A model generated the notes under the pieces. It was not told where the DNA came from. It was given only the letters and a program-made list of their open reading frames with translations, and made no database searches. 37,804 nt of DNA from the NCBI GenBank assembly GCA_937976175.1, contig CALJTN010000160.1, positions 1 to 37,804 on the forward strand, written 5' to 3'. The translations under genes were made by a program, and so were the position numbers. The DNA is from an uncultured Clostridiaceae bacterium. Its GTDB lineage: Bacteria; Bacillota; Clostridia; Clostridiales; Clostridiaceae. Shown piece by piece: positions 26,206 to 34,305 of this stretch (position 1 is the stretch's first letter; every line of letters starts with the position of its first letter).

Positions 26206-26886
26206 TTAGTGTTCTGAAACTATTACAATATTGATCATTGTTAGCATTATAAAAATAATCATTTGGATAGCACCATCAAATAGATCAAAATACATATGTA
26301 ATGGTATTGGAATTCCAAGTTGGGCAACCCAGGTGATGCTACTCAACGCACCATAAACCAATTCCATAATTATACCTACCGCAAACATATTTCCGAATAA
26401 TCTTAGACTTAATGACACTGGAAGCATAATTCTCTCCATTATATTTATAGGGAGCAATAAAGGTAATGGTTTTGCATACCCTTTAAAATAGCGTATAATT
26501 CCTGATTTCTTAATTGTATATCCTTGTATAACTATAAATGTAATTAAGCCCATTGCTAAAGTAACACTATAGTCTGTAGTAGGTGGTGCTATCCCCAATA
26601 TACCTACTAAATTCATAGATAAAAGATATATGGCCAACGTTCCTATATACGGAACAAAGCCTCTGAACTTTTTTCCCATGCTGTCTTCCACAGTTTTTTC
26701 CATAAATTCTACAAAAATCTCAACTACGCTCTGTTTTTTATCTGGAATTTTTTTAAGATTTCTATTGATAAATAATATTAGTAAACTCAACATCAGGACT
26801 ATTATCCACTGTATTATCAAGCTAAGTGTAACTTGAAAATTATATCCAAATAAATTTATACTGGGCAATTGTCTGATTTCTAGCAC
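26206..26886 (-). CDS. atpB: ATP synthase subunit a
   Basis: Subunit a supplies the two half-channels next to the c-ring. The 226-residue membrane protein has five or so helices and the essential arginine Arg162 in SLSLRLFGNMFAVG. The start is GTG at 26886, with AAGGAAG upstream, four bases after atpI. Confidence 0.97.
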   Translation of the reverse strand: MLEIRQLPSINLFGYNFQVTLSLIIQWIIVLMLSLLILFINRNLKKIPDKKQSVVEIFVEFMEKTVEDSMGKKFRGFVPYIGTLAIYLLSMNLVGILGIAPPTTDYSVTLAMGLITFIVIQGYTIKKSGIIRYFKGYAKPLPLLLPINIMERIMLPVSLSLRLFGNMFAVGIIMELVYGALSSITWVAQLGIPIPLHMYFDLFDGAIQMIIFIMLTMINIVIVSEH

Positions 26887-26890
26887 TTAC

Positions 26891-27265
26891 TCACTTCCTT
26901 TCACACTCTTTAACATTAATTCCGTAAAGTACTAAAGAAATAATTTGTGAACTATACCCCAATATAAAAGCAATTATGCTAAAGTTACAATAATTAAAAA
27001 CCATGAGTCCTATTGAACATACTATAATTATTCTAAGTCCAAAACCAAGAAAAGTAATATACTCATATTTAATTTTCGCCTTGCATAATATAAAATTAAC
27101 AGAAACTAAATTGAGTAATAGCGTAGTACTTGCTAGTAATAAACCCAATAAAAAAAATACTGCATATGTCTTATTGATAAAATAAATTACAGTAATTCCA
27201 ATAAGGGCCATAAGGAAATTAAAGGAGTTAACCTTTTTATACATCTGGGCACACTTAATATTCAC
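26891..27265 (-). CDS. atpI: AtpI-type small membrane protein
   Basis: The 124-residue protein has about four hydrophobic segments (15-30, 35-58, 70-88, 93-115) and heads the ATP synthase operon. AtpI homologues help assemble the c-ring or take up magnesium; the family is poorly conserved, so this call rests on position, size and topology. The start is GTG at 27265, eight bases after GGGAG. The upstream 240 bases hold the wecB terminator; I found no promoter there I would trust. Confidence 0.88.
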   Translation of the reverse strand: MNIKCAQMYKKVNSFNFLMALIGITVIYFINKTYAVFFLLGLLLASTTLLLNLVSVNFILCKAKIKYEYITFLGFGLRIIIVCSIGLMVFNYCNFSIIAFILGYSSQIISLVLYGINVKECERK

Positions 27266-27422
27266 TTTTTCTTCTCCCTACTATTTATTAGCCTTTTACT
27301 TTTTCACGTAAAAAATTTAATAGTTTTTTGGTGATTTAAGTTATTTTTATCATTTAGTACTAAAAATATACATATCAACATACACTACATAAGCTTTTAT
27401 CTTAGGGTTCTTTACTTACAAA

Positions 27423-27469
27423 AAATTAAAAATAGATCTAAGAATTTAATTTCCATATTCTCAGACCTA
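27423..27469 (-). terminator. Terminator after wecB
   Basis: TAGATCTAAGAAT (27433-27445) pairs with ATTCTCAGACCTA (27457-27469); the two mismatches become G-U pairs in the minus-strand RNA. Next on that strand comes TTTTTAATTTTTTG. It separates wecB from the atp operon. Confidence 0.78.
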
Positions 27470-27506
27470 CCTTAATGTATATTTAACATACCTTAGCACG
27501 ATTCTA

Positions 27507-28631
27507 CTATATTTTATTAAAATGATTTAGTAGCGCATCTACTATTCTTGCAGATGCATTACCATCTCCATAAGGATTAACCGATGTACTCATTTGCTCA
27601 TACTCGTCTAAATTTCTAAGAAGCTTATTAGCCTGCAATATAATCTCATCCACATCTGTTCCAACTAACCTTACTGTTCCAGCATTCTCTGCCTCTACTC
27701 TCTCTGTGACATGCCTAAGTACTAAAACTGGCTTACCTAGATGAGGAGCTTCTTCTTGAATTCCTCCCGAATCAGTCATTACTAGGTAACATTTCTTCAT
27801 CAAATTATGAATTTCTTGTGTACCCAGAGGTTCTAGCAGATGTATTCTATCAATATCCTTTAGGATACCCTGAACCATATCTTTCACTACTGGATTTGGG
27901 TGCACTAGACATAATACTTCTACATCTTGATTTTCTTCAACAATAACCTTAAGAGCATTACATATATTTTCAATCCCCATTCCCCAGTTTTCTCTTCTAT
28001 GAGCTGTAACCATTATGACCTTTTTATTTTTATAGTCAACTGCATTTAACTCACAACTTTCAAATATGTAATCCTCTTTAACTGTAAACTTCATAGCATC
28101 TATCACTGTATTGCCTGTAACAAAAATTGCGCTATCCTCTATTCCCTCATTGAGCAAATTTTCTTTAGAGGTATTAGTAGGTGCAAAATATAAATCTGTT
28201 AAAGCACTGGTTAGCTTTCTATTAATTTCTTCTGGATAAGGAAAGAATTTATTATAACTTCTAAGGCCTGCTTCTACATGGCCAACAGGTATTTTCCTAT
28301 AAAAAGCCGCAAGAGAGGCTGCAAACGTTGTAGTAGTGTCTCCATGCACGAGCACCATATCAGGTTTTTCTTTTTCAAAAATTTCTTCTAGCCCCTGAAG
28401 CACAGAGCATGTTATCCCTGTTAAGCTTTGCTTAGCTTTCATTATGTTTAAATCATAGTGAGGCACTATATCAAAAAATTCTAGAACTTTATCTAGCATC
28501 TCTCTATGCTGAGCGGTTACACATACCTTACATTGTATTTGAGGAACTTTTTCTAATTCCTTAACTAGAGGTGCCATTTTTATAGCCTCAGGTCTTGTAC
28601 CAAATATTACTATAACTTTGATATTTTTCAC
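27507..28631 (-). CDS. wecB: UDP-N-acetylglucosamine 2-epimerase (non-hydrolysing)
   Basis: The enzyme interconverts UDP-GlcNAc and UDP-ManNAc, the precursor of teichoic-acid-type polymers (MnaA in Bacillus). The 374-residue product has FGTRPEAIKMAPL, LVHGDTTTT, HVEAGLRS, VTAHRRENWG and MTDSGGIQEEAPHLGKPVLV, all family blocks. Two adjacent GTG codons could start it; I prefer 28631, seven bases after AGGAGG. It stands next to wecA and before the atp operon, as mnaA does in Bacillus. Confidence 0.96.
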   Translation of the reverse strand: MKNIKVIVIFGTRPEAIKMAPLVKELEKVPQIQCKVCVTAQHREMLDKVLEFFDIVPHYDLNIMKAKQSLTGITCSVLQGLEEIFEKEKPDMVLVHGDTTTTFAASLAAFYRKIPVGHVEAGLRSYNKFFPYPEEINRKLTSALTDLYFAPTNTSKENLLNEGIEDSAIFVTGNTVIDAMKFTVKEDYIFESCELNAVDYKNKKVIMVTAHRRENWGMGIENICNALKVIVEENQDVEVLCLVHPNPVVKDMVQGILKDIDRIHLLEPLGTQEIHNLMKKCYLVMTDSGGIQEEAPHLGKPVLVLRHVTERVEAENAGTVRLVGTDVDEIILQANKLLRNLDEYEQMSTSVNPYGDGNASARIVDALLNHFNKI

Positions 28632-28707
28632 CACATATCCTCCTAATTTAATTCAGTTTAACTTATCATATGTGAATTAGTAATTATTATACACATGCAT
28701 ATAGCAG

Positions 28708-29736
28708 TTACTCTTTATGCTCGAAAATACCCCATTCCCAAGCTATTAAAACTATTATAACTATTACTAGCGCTAACAAAAAGTATGCCCTTTGAGTACT
28801 CATTTGCATTGCTATAATGGCAATGCCCCCTAACACAGCACTTATAAAATACATAATAATAACCGCTTGTTTTTGACTCAGCCCCATATCTAAGAGCCGA
28901 TGGTGCAAATGTCCTTTATCAGCTTGCATTATAGGTCTTCCATTAACCTTTCTTCTAATCATAGCGAAAAGGGTATCATAAATAGGTAATCCAAAGGCTA
29001 AGATTGGAACTGCAATAACAAAGGCTGTTGCAGATTTAATAGCCCCTTCAATTGAAATAGCCGCTAGGAGAAATCCTAACAGTTGAGAGCCCGTATCTCC
29101 CATAAAAATAGAAGCTGGATTAAAATTATAAGGCAAAAATCCTAAAATAGACCCACTTAACACCGCGGTTAAAAACGCCGCTTCAAGCCTTCCATTAAGT
29201 ATTGAAACTATCATTAAAGTAACAGAAGATATAAAGGCTATGCCTGCAGCCAATCCATCTAATCCATCTATTAAATTAAACGCATTAGTTACACCTACAA
29301 TCCATACTATTGTTACTGGAATATGAATCCATCCTATATTTAAGTAAGGATAGAATTCTCTAAAAGGATTGGTTATAATAGATATCTTTACATCTGACAT
29401 CAAAAGACATATAGCCGCTATAACCTGTATTAGGATCTTATATTTAGGGCTTAACCCCTTAATGTCGTCTATAATACCTCCAATAACAATTATAGTTGCC
29501 CCTATAATTATCCCTTGCTGAGAACTTGTTAAAATACCACTATATAAGACTGTTCCTATAACAAAAGATATATATATAGCAAGCCCCCCCATAACCGGGA
29601 TAGGCTTTATATGAATTTTCCTTTCATCTTTAGGCGTGTCAATGGCATTAACTTTTACTGCAAATTTCCTAACTAAAGGAGTAATTACAATAGAAATTAA
29701 CGCTGTAATTATTGCTAAAATATAAATATTACTCAT
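28708..29736 (-). CDS. wecA: Undecaprenyl-phosphate GlcNAc-1-phosphate transferase (WecA/TagO)
   Basis: The enzyme starts lipid-linked polymer synthesis by placing GlcNAc-1-P on undecaprenyl phosphate. The 342-residue membrane protein has about ten helices and the MraY-superfamily motifs DERKIHIKPIPVMGG (near 35), NAFNLIDGLDGLAAG, FMGDTGSQLLGF and DKGHLHHRLLDMGLS. ATG 29736 follows AAAGG; an upstream ATG at 29817 would add 27 unusual residues. With wecB it would supply wall teichoic-like or capsule polymer precursors. Confidence 0.96.
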   Translation of the reverse strand: MSNIYILAIITALISIVITPLVRKFAVKVNAIDTPKDERKIHIKPIPVMGGLAIYISFVIGTVLYSGILTSSQQGIIIGATIIVIGGIIDDIKGLSPKYKILIQVIAAICLLMSDVKISIITNPFREFYPYLNIGWIHIPVTIVWIVGVTNAFNLIDGLDGLAAGIAFISSVTLMIVSILNGRLEAAFLTAVLSGSILGFLPYNFNPASIFMGDTGSQLLGFLLAAISIEGAIKSATAFVIAVPILAFGLPIYDTLFAMIRRKVNGRPIMQADKGHLHHRLLDMGLSQKQAVIIMYFISAVLGGIAIIAMQMSTQRAYFLLALVIVIIVLIAWEWGIFEHKE

Positions 29737-29834
29737 AAGAAACCTTTCTTTCACAAAAGTAGTGTTTTTATTTGATGGATATATTCTATAATTTTTCAAA
29801 TTAATATATAAAGTCATTTTACAAACTTTTATAA

Positions 29835-30323
29835 TTAATATCCACCATCACCTTGAAGTGAGTCATCATTTTCTATCCATTCTTCTACATATACGATTCT
29901 ATATTGCATTTTGTTATCTCTAATAATTACTTTCTCTATACCTGAGTTAATAATGAATCTCTTGCATAGAGAACATGGAGATGCATTTATAACCAACTTC
30001 CCACTACCTACCTCTTTGCCCACTAAATACAAAGCTGCACCTAACATATCATGTCTCCTGGCTGATATAATTGCATTTTGCTCAGCATGCACTGATCTAC
30101 AAAGTTCATACCTAGTACCTCTTGGGACCTTTAATTCTTCTCTTCTGCACACCCCTAAATCAGAGCAGTTCTTTCTTCCTCTAGGTGCTCCCGAGTACCC
30201 AGTGGACATAATTTCATCATTTTTTACTATTATAGCTGCAAAATTTCTACGTAAACAAGTTCCTCGTTCAGATATTGTTTCGCATATATCTAAATAATAA
30301 TTATGTTTGTCAATTCTTTCCAT
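29835..30323 (-). CDS. comEB: dCMP deaminase (ComEB type)
   Basis: The enzyme converts dCMP to dUMP for thymidylate synthesis. The 162-residue product has the zinc and catalytic residues in HAEQNAI (His79, Glu81) and PCSLC (Cys117, Cys120), and SGAPRGRKNC before them, as in dCMP deaminases. ATG 30323 follows GAGGTATAATC. In Bacillus the homologue is in the comE operon; here it lies next to wecA. Confidence 0.95.
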   Translation of the reverse strand: MERIDKHNYYLDICETISERGTCLRRNFAAIIVKNDEIMSTGYSGAPRGRKNCSDLGVCRREELKVPRGTRYELCRSVHAEQNAIISARRHDMLGAALYLVGKEVGSGKLVINASPCSLCKRFIINSGIEKVIIRDNKMQYRIVYVEEWIENDDSLQGDGGY

Positions 30324-30454
30324 GATTATACCTCATATAAATATATTTTAATTATGTAGATAATAAATTAAAAACTAAAGTTGTCATCTAATAATCAGTT
30401 ACTATTATTTTATACTAAAAAAATAATAATTAAAAGTGTTTAATAGAGTATATA

Positions 30455-30532
30455 CTAATTTGTTGTAAAATAAAAGAAGGCATATATTATTACAATTGCA
30501 TTATTCTTTAGTGAAACTCTTGCTTTTGGCAA
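30455..30532 (-). CDS. Possible 25-residue membrane peptide
   Basis: A TTG at 30530-30532 lies five bases after a strong AGGAGG. The frame reads MPKARVSLKNNAIVI then IYAFFYFTTN and stops with TAG: a basic N-terminus and one short hydrophobic segment. The ribosome binding site and start lie within an inverted repeat TTTAGTGA (30507-30514) / TCACTAAA (30543-30550) that could hide them. It may be chance. The rest of 30324-30637 is AT-rich with nothing else I can name. Confidence 0.3.
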   Translation of the reverse strand: MPKARVSLKNNAIVIIYAFFYFTTN

Positions 30533-30637
30533 AAATTCCTCCTCACTAAATAATTTTAATGCATTTTGTACAATATATGCTTTTTAAAATATGTGTAATT
30601 ATAAAGAATCAAAAGCTTTAAGACGACTTATGCAAGA

Positions 30638-31366
30638 CTATATTATTGATCCATTTATACCAATAGTTACCTCTTTGTATGGCACTATAATTCCTGCCTG
30701 TAGCATAGCTTGTTTTACAGTACTAACAATACCTGCACAACAAGGAACCTCCATTCTAACTACCGTAATGCTTTTAATATCATTATTCTCTAATATTTCT
30801 GCAATTTTTTGTCTATAATAATCATTGTCATCAAGCTTAGGGCAACCTATTAAAGCTATCCTGTCTTTAATAAACTCCTTATGAAAATCTCCATAAGCAT
30901 AAGCTGTGCAATCTGCAGCAATCAATATATGTGCACCCTTTAAAAATCCAGCCTTTGAATTAACTAGCCTTAGCTGCACTGGCCATTGATTTAACTCCGA
31001 ATCTACAGATATCTCAGTTACTCCACTTATTTTAGTTTCTGTTTGCTTTACCTTCAAGTTTACATTTCTTTTTATGGACTTTTCCATTGTGCCAGGACAC
31101 CCACATGGCAAATTAGGTTTCTTCTCACTTTGCTCTTTTTTTCTATCTACAGCCTCTTGGTCATAATCTGCAGCATCTCTTTCAATCATTTTAATAGCAT
31201 CTGTTGGACACTTTGGTAGACAATCCCCAAGTCCATCACAATATTCATCACTTATTAATTTGGCTTTACCGTTAACTAGCTCTATAGCCCCTTCATGACA
31301 GGCATCTATACATAATCCACAACCGTTACATTTATTTTCATCTATGCTAATTATATTCCTTTTCAT
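30638..31366 (-). CDS. 4Fe-4S ferredoxin-type redox protein
   Basis: The 242-residue product has an N-terminal two-cluster ferredoxin domain. Cluster I is complete (Cys13, 16, 19, 23). Cluster II has Cys43, 49, 53 and Leu46 where a fourth cysteine is expected. More cysteines follow: a CGC pair (88, 90), Cys153, Cys175 (IGCPKLDD) and a Cys-Cys pair (209-210). ILIAADCTAYAYGDFHKEFI looks like a second conserved domain. Such proteins are common in clostridia next to Crp/Fnr regulators; their electron partners are not known to me. ATG follows AGGAGG. It is divergent from the regulator, sharing its promoter region. Confidence 0.85.
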   Translation of the reverse strand: MKRNIISIDENKCNGCGLCIDACHEGAIELVNGKAKLISDEYCDGLGDCLPKCPTDAIKMIERDAADYDQEAVDRKKEQSEKKPNLPCGCPGTMEKSIKRNVNLKVKQTETKISGVTEISVDSELNQWPVQLRLVNSKAGFLKGAHILIAADCTAYAYGDFHKEFIKDRIALIGCPKLDDNDYYRQKIAEILENNDIKSITVVRMEVPCCAGIVSTVKQAMLQAGIIVPYKEVTIGINGSII

Positions 31367-31417
31367 TTTAACGCCTCCTAAATTTTATATATATATTCTT
31401 CTTAATTAACTATTTAA

Positions 31418-31446
31418 TTGACTGTATATGCTAATTATATTAAAAT
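31418..31446 (+). promoter_or_regulatory. Promoter of the Crp/Fnr regulator
   Basis: TTGACT (31418-31423), 17-base spacer, TAAAAT (31441-31446) on the plus strand; start near 31453. The operator palindrome lies just downstream, at about +10 to +23, a repressing position. Confidence 0.65.
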
Positions 31447-31475
31447 TACTTATGATAGTATGTAACTCACGTTAC
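31434..31475 (-). promoter_or_regulatory. Ferredoxin promoter with Crp/Fnr-type operator at -41.5
   Basis: On the minus strand TATAAT (31434-31439) lacks a recognisable -35. The palindrome GTAAC (31462-31466), TCAC, GTTAC (31471-31475) has its centre 41.5 bases before the expected start, the class II activator spacing of Crp/Fnr proteins. This suggests the divergent regulator activates the ferredoxin gene and represses itself. Confidence 0.55.
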
Positions 31476-31501
31476 CAAATTCAAAATTTGAGGGTGATTT
31501 C

Positions 31502-32197
31502 ATGGATAAATTAGCAGACTATTTAAAGCATTGTATTTTATTTAAGGGTTTAACTTCTGAAGAATTGCAAAATTTGATTTTAAATATTAACTATTCCATT
31601 TCTGATAATTGTAAAAATTGTGGCGAATGTCGCACCTGCATAGTTGCCCTAGAGGGCGATATCTGCGACTCCGTAGGTATTGTAATTGAAGGGGAGCTAG
31701 AAGTGCAAAAACACTACGCCAGTGGAAAAGTTGTTACACTGGCAAAGTTAAATAAAGGAAAGACCTTTGGAGAGGCAATAGCCTTTTCAGAGACGAATAT
31801 ATACCCAGCTACTATAGTATCTTCTAAGGGTTCAATTATATTTTACATTTCAAAAAAAGATATTGTAGCTATGTGCAGTACCTATCCTAAAGTGCTGAAT
31901 AATTTCATGCAATTATTATCAAGTAAAATTCTTTTATTGAATAAGAAAATTAAAGAACTTTCTTTTGAAACCTTAAGACAAAAAATATCTAATTATTTAC
32001 TTCATCAATATGAAATTCAAAAAAAACTTGCACTTGTACTCCCTATGTCCAGAAAAAACCTTGCTGAACACTTAGGTGTACAACGACCCTCTCTTTCAAG
32101 AGAGCTTGTTAATATGAAGGCTGATGGGTTAATAGATTTCAATAAAAACTTAGTAGAGATAAAAGATTTAGAAGGTATTGAGGATATATTAATTTAA
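31502..32197 (+). CDS. Crp/Fnr-family regulator with a cysteine-rich insertion
   Basis: The 231-residue product has a cyclic-nucleotide-type beta-roll (about 12-130; VGIVIEGELEV, LNKGKTFGEAIAF), a dimerisation helix, and a C-terminal winged helix (MSRKNLAEHLGVQRPSLSRE, 181-200). An unusual C-x2-C-x2-C-x2-C cluster (Cys37, 40, 43, 46) plus Cys55 sits in the beta-roll start, where metal or Fe-S binding would suit redox sensing. It differs in position from the N-terminal cysteines of E. coli Fnr. It resembles regulators such as HcpR in context (ferredoxin neighbour), but I cannot assign the ligand. ATG follows GAGGGTGATTTC. Confidence 0.9.
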   Translation: MDKLADYLKHCILFKGLTSEELQNLILNINYSISDNCKNCGECRTCIVALEGDICDSVGIVIEGELEVQKHYASGKVVTLAKLNKGKTFGEAIAFSETNIYPATIVSSKGSIIFYISKKDIVAMCSTYPKVLNNFMQLLSSKILLLNKKIKELSFETLRQKISNYLLHQYEIQKKLALVLPMSRKNLAEHLGVQRPSLSRELVNMKADGLIDFNKNLVEIKDLEGIEDILI

Positions 32198-32249
32198 GGA
32201 CGTTGTCGAATGTACTCGAACTTTACTTTTAAAAAATATTAAATTTTAC

Positions 32250-32278
32250 TTGATAATAATTATCCGTTGGTGTATAAT
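32250..32278 (+). promoter_or_regulatory. Rubrerythrin promoter with a PerR-like box
   Basis: TTGATA (32250-32255), 17-base spacer, TATAAT (32273-32278). A palindrome TGATAAT-A-ATTATCC (32251-32265) overlaps the -35 and matches the Fur-family PerR consensus TTATAAT-N-ATTATAA at 11 of 14 positions. The leader is long (about 124 bases) with a hairpin-capable stretch near 32353-32384. Confidence 0.6.
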
Positions 32279-32408
32279 TCATTTATAGGTAAGTTAAATT
32301 CAAATTTCCTGTTTACTCAGTAAATTACATTACTTAATATAAGAACTATATAGGTCTGGTAATTAGTAATTGCTACTAGACTTAAGAAATTATAAGGGGG
32401 AAATAAAT

Positions 32409-32954
32409 ATGAAAAAATTTGTTTGTACAGTATGTGGATATATTCACGAAGGAGATTCTGCACCTGAGGTCTGTCCGGTTTGTAAAGCAAAAAGTGATAA
32501 GTTTGTAGAAAAAAATGAAAATGACATGTCATGGGCAGATGAACATAAAATCGGAGTTGCTCAAGGTGTAGAATTAGAAATTCTAGAAGGGTTAAGAGCT
32601 AACTTTGTTGGAGAGTGTACTGAAGTTGGTATGTACTTAGCAATGAGCCGTCAAGCTGATAGAGAGGGTTTCCCTGAAGTAGCAGAAGCTTATAAAAGAA
32701 TAGCTTTTGAAGAAGCGGATCATGCTGCAAAATTTGCTGAATTACTTGGTGAAGTAGTAACCGCAGATACAAAGAAAAACCTTAAAATGAGAGTTGATGC
32801 TGAGCATGGAGCTTGCCAAGGTAAAAAAGACTTAGCTACTTTAGCTAAAAAACTTAACTACGATGCAATCCACGACACAGTGCATGAAATGTGTAAAGAT
32901 GAAGCGCGCCACGGTGCAGCATTTAAGGGATTACTTAACAGATACTTTCAATAA
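32409..32954 (+). CDS. rbr: Reverse rubrerythrin (peroxide-reducing)
   Basis: Reverse rubrerythrin reduces hydrogen peroxide and oxygen in anaerobes. The 181-residue product has the rubredoxin domain at the N-terminus (Cys6, 9, 22, 25) instead of the C-terminus, followed by the diiron four-helix domain with [15 protein letters not shown] and [17 protein letters not shown] 32409 follows GGGGGAAATAA. A peroxide-response box at the promoter fits its role, as described for the C. acetobutylicum homologue. Confidence 0.96.
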   Translation: MKKFVCTVCGYIHEGDSAPEVCPVCKAKSDKFVEKNENDMSWADEHKIGVAQGVELEILEGLRANFVGECTEVGMYLAMSRQADREGFPEVAEAYKRIAFEEADHAAKFAELLGEVVTADTKKNLKMRVDAEHGACQGKKDLATLAKKLNYDAIHDTVHEMCKDEARHGAAFKGLLNRYFQ

Positions 32955-32976
32955 GATTTAGTAGTTAAAAAAATAT

Positions 32977-33020
32977 AAGCAATTTACAGATAATCTTCTG
33001 TAAATTGCTTTTTAATTTTT
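32977..33020 (+). terminator. Terminator after rbr
   Basis: A perfect 14-base stem AAGCAATTTACAGA (32977-32990) and TCTGTAAATTGCTT (32997-33010), followed by TTTAATTTTT. Confidence 0.88.
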
Positions 33021-33042
33021 CACAGATGAATTACAATATTTA

Positions 33043-33081
33043 GATAAAAAATTTACACCTTAAATATAATCATTTAAGGTG
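33043..33081 (-). terminator. Terminator after upp
   Basis: CACCTTAAAT (33056-33065) pairs with ATTTAAGGTG (33072-33081), followed on the minus strand by AAATTTTTTATC. Confidence 0.8.
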
Positions 33082-33096
33082 CAAGTTAATAATTAA

Positions 33097-33726
33097 CTAT
33101 TTAGTTCCAAATAACCTATCTCCCGCATCTCCAAGACCTGGCACAATATATCCTTTTTCATTTAATTTTTCATCAATTGAAGCTACATATATATCCACAT
33201 CTGGGTGTGCATTCATAACAGCTTTAACTCCCTCTGGCGCAGCTATAAGACACATAAGTCTTATGTTTATTGCTCCTCTTTTTTTAAGAGCTGATATTGC
33301 ATCTATTGCAGAACCACCTGTAGCAAGCATTGGATCTGTAACAATTACATCTCTTTCATTAATATCTTGAGGTAACTTACAGAAATACTCAACTGGTTGC
33401 AATGTTTCCTCATCTCTATACATTCCTATGTGCCCAACCTTAGCTGCTGGTATAAGCTTTAACATACCATCAACCATTCCGAGTCCTGCTCTTAGTATTG
33501 GTACTATAGCCATTTTCTTTCCAGCTAAAACTTTACATTTAGTTAAACAAATAGGAGTTTCAATTTCTACTTCTTGTAATTGTATATTACGTGTAACTTC
33601 ATAAGCCATTAACATAGCAACCTCTTCAACTAATTCTCTAAAATCCTTTGAACCCGTGTTCTTATCTCTTATGAATGCCAACTTGTGTAATATAAGTGGA
33701 TGTGCAATTTGTGTTACTTTACTCAT
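33097..33726 (-). CDS. upp: Uracil phosphoribosyltransferase
   Basis: Upp salvages uracil to UMP using PRPP. The 209-residue product has [25 protein letters not shown] (the PRPP loop) and a C-terminal [15 protein letters not shown], all family marks. ATG 33726 follows AAGGGGGA. It follows rpiB by 28 bases and probably shares its transcript. Confidence 0.98.
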   Translation of the reverse strand: MSKVTQIAHPLILHKLAFIRDKNTGSKDFRELVEEVAMLMAYEVTRNIQLQEVEIETPICLTKCKVLAGKKMAIVPILRAGLGMVDGMLKLIPAAKVGHIGMYRDEETLQPVEYFCKLPQDINERDVIVTDPMLATGGSAIDAISALKKRGAINIRLMCLIAAPEGVKAVMNAHPDVDIYVASIDEKLNEKGYIVPGLGDAGDRLFGTK

Positions 33727-33754
33727 TTATATTTCCCCCTTATCTTTTTAATAC

Positions 33755-34204
33755 TTATTTAGAATATTTTCTTTCTATTTCAGTAATTTTATCAATTCTT
33801 TTTTGATGCCTATCTCCTTCAAATTTAGCATTGATAAAAGCATCTACAATATCTAAGGCTAAACCTCTACCAACAACTCTTTCGCCAAGAGCTAATATAT
33901 TAGCATTATTATGTTCTCTTGTAGAATGAGCACTAAAAGTATCATGGCATAATGCAGCTCTTATTCCAGGCACCTTATTCGCAGCAATGCTTATACCTAT
34001 CCCTGTACCACATATTAATATACCGAGCTCAAAATTTTGTGCCGCTACTTCCTGCGCAACTTTTAGTGCATAATCCGGATAATCACAGGAGTCTTCAGTA
34101 TGCGTACCAAAATCCGTTGCCTCAATATTTTTGCTCTCTAGATACTTAATTACTTCTTTTTTTAAGCTTAACCCACCATGGTCACTACCCAATGCTATTT
34201 TCAT
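33755..34204 (-). CDS. rpiB: Ribose-5-phosphate isomerase B
   Basis: RpiB interconverts ribose-5-phosphate and ribulose-5-phosphate. The 149-residue product has GSDHGGLSLK (6-15), LICGTGIGISIAANK with catalytic Cys65, and His98 in STREHNNANIL. ATG 34204 follows GGAGGTG. It is the ywlF counterpart, in the usual order tsaC-(ywlE)-rpiB-upp. Confidence 0.97.
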   Translation of the reverse strand: MKIALGSDHGGLSLKKEVIKYLESKNIEATDFGTHTEDSCDYPDYALKVAQEVAAQNFELGILICGTGIGISIAANKVPGIRAALCHDTFSAHSTREHNNANILALGERVVGRGLALDIVDAFINAKFEGDRHQKRIDKITEIERKYSK

Positions 34205-34253
34205 TATAAAACACCTCCAACATATATTTTCCCATTAAAGGATATTACATTGC

Positions 34254-34305
34254 AAAAAAAGAAGATACCGGTATTTAAATAAGCTATTTAAATACTATTA
34301 TCTTC
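34254..34305 (-). terminator. Terminator overlapping the end of the YwlE remnant
   Basis: GAAGATA (34261-34267) pairs with TATCTTC (34299-34305) and, inside, GTATTTAAATA (34271-34281) with TATTTAAATAC (34285-34295). On the minus strand seven T follow. The stop of the small upstream gene lies in this hairpin. Confidence 0.85.

Noticed and set aside
27266-27420. Promoter for the ATP synthase operon
   Set aside because: TTGATA is present near 27378 but no acceptable -10 follows at the right distance.
29911-30297. Plus-strand frame of 128 codons opposite comEB
   Set aside because: Antisense shadow; the minus strand carries the full deaminase motifs.
32317-32532. Minus-strand frame of 71 codons over the rubrerythrin leader
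   Set aside because: It overlaps the promoter-leader and the rubredoxin codons; no start signal.
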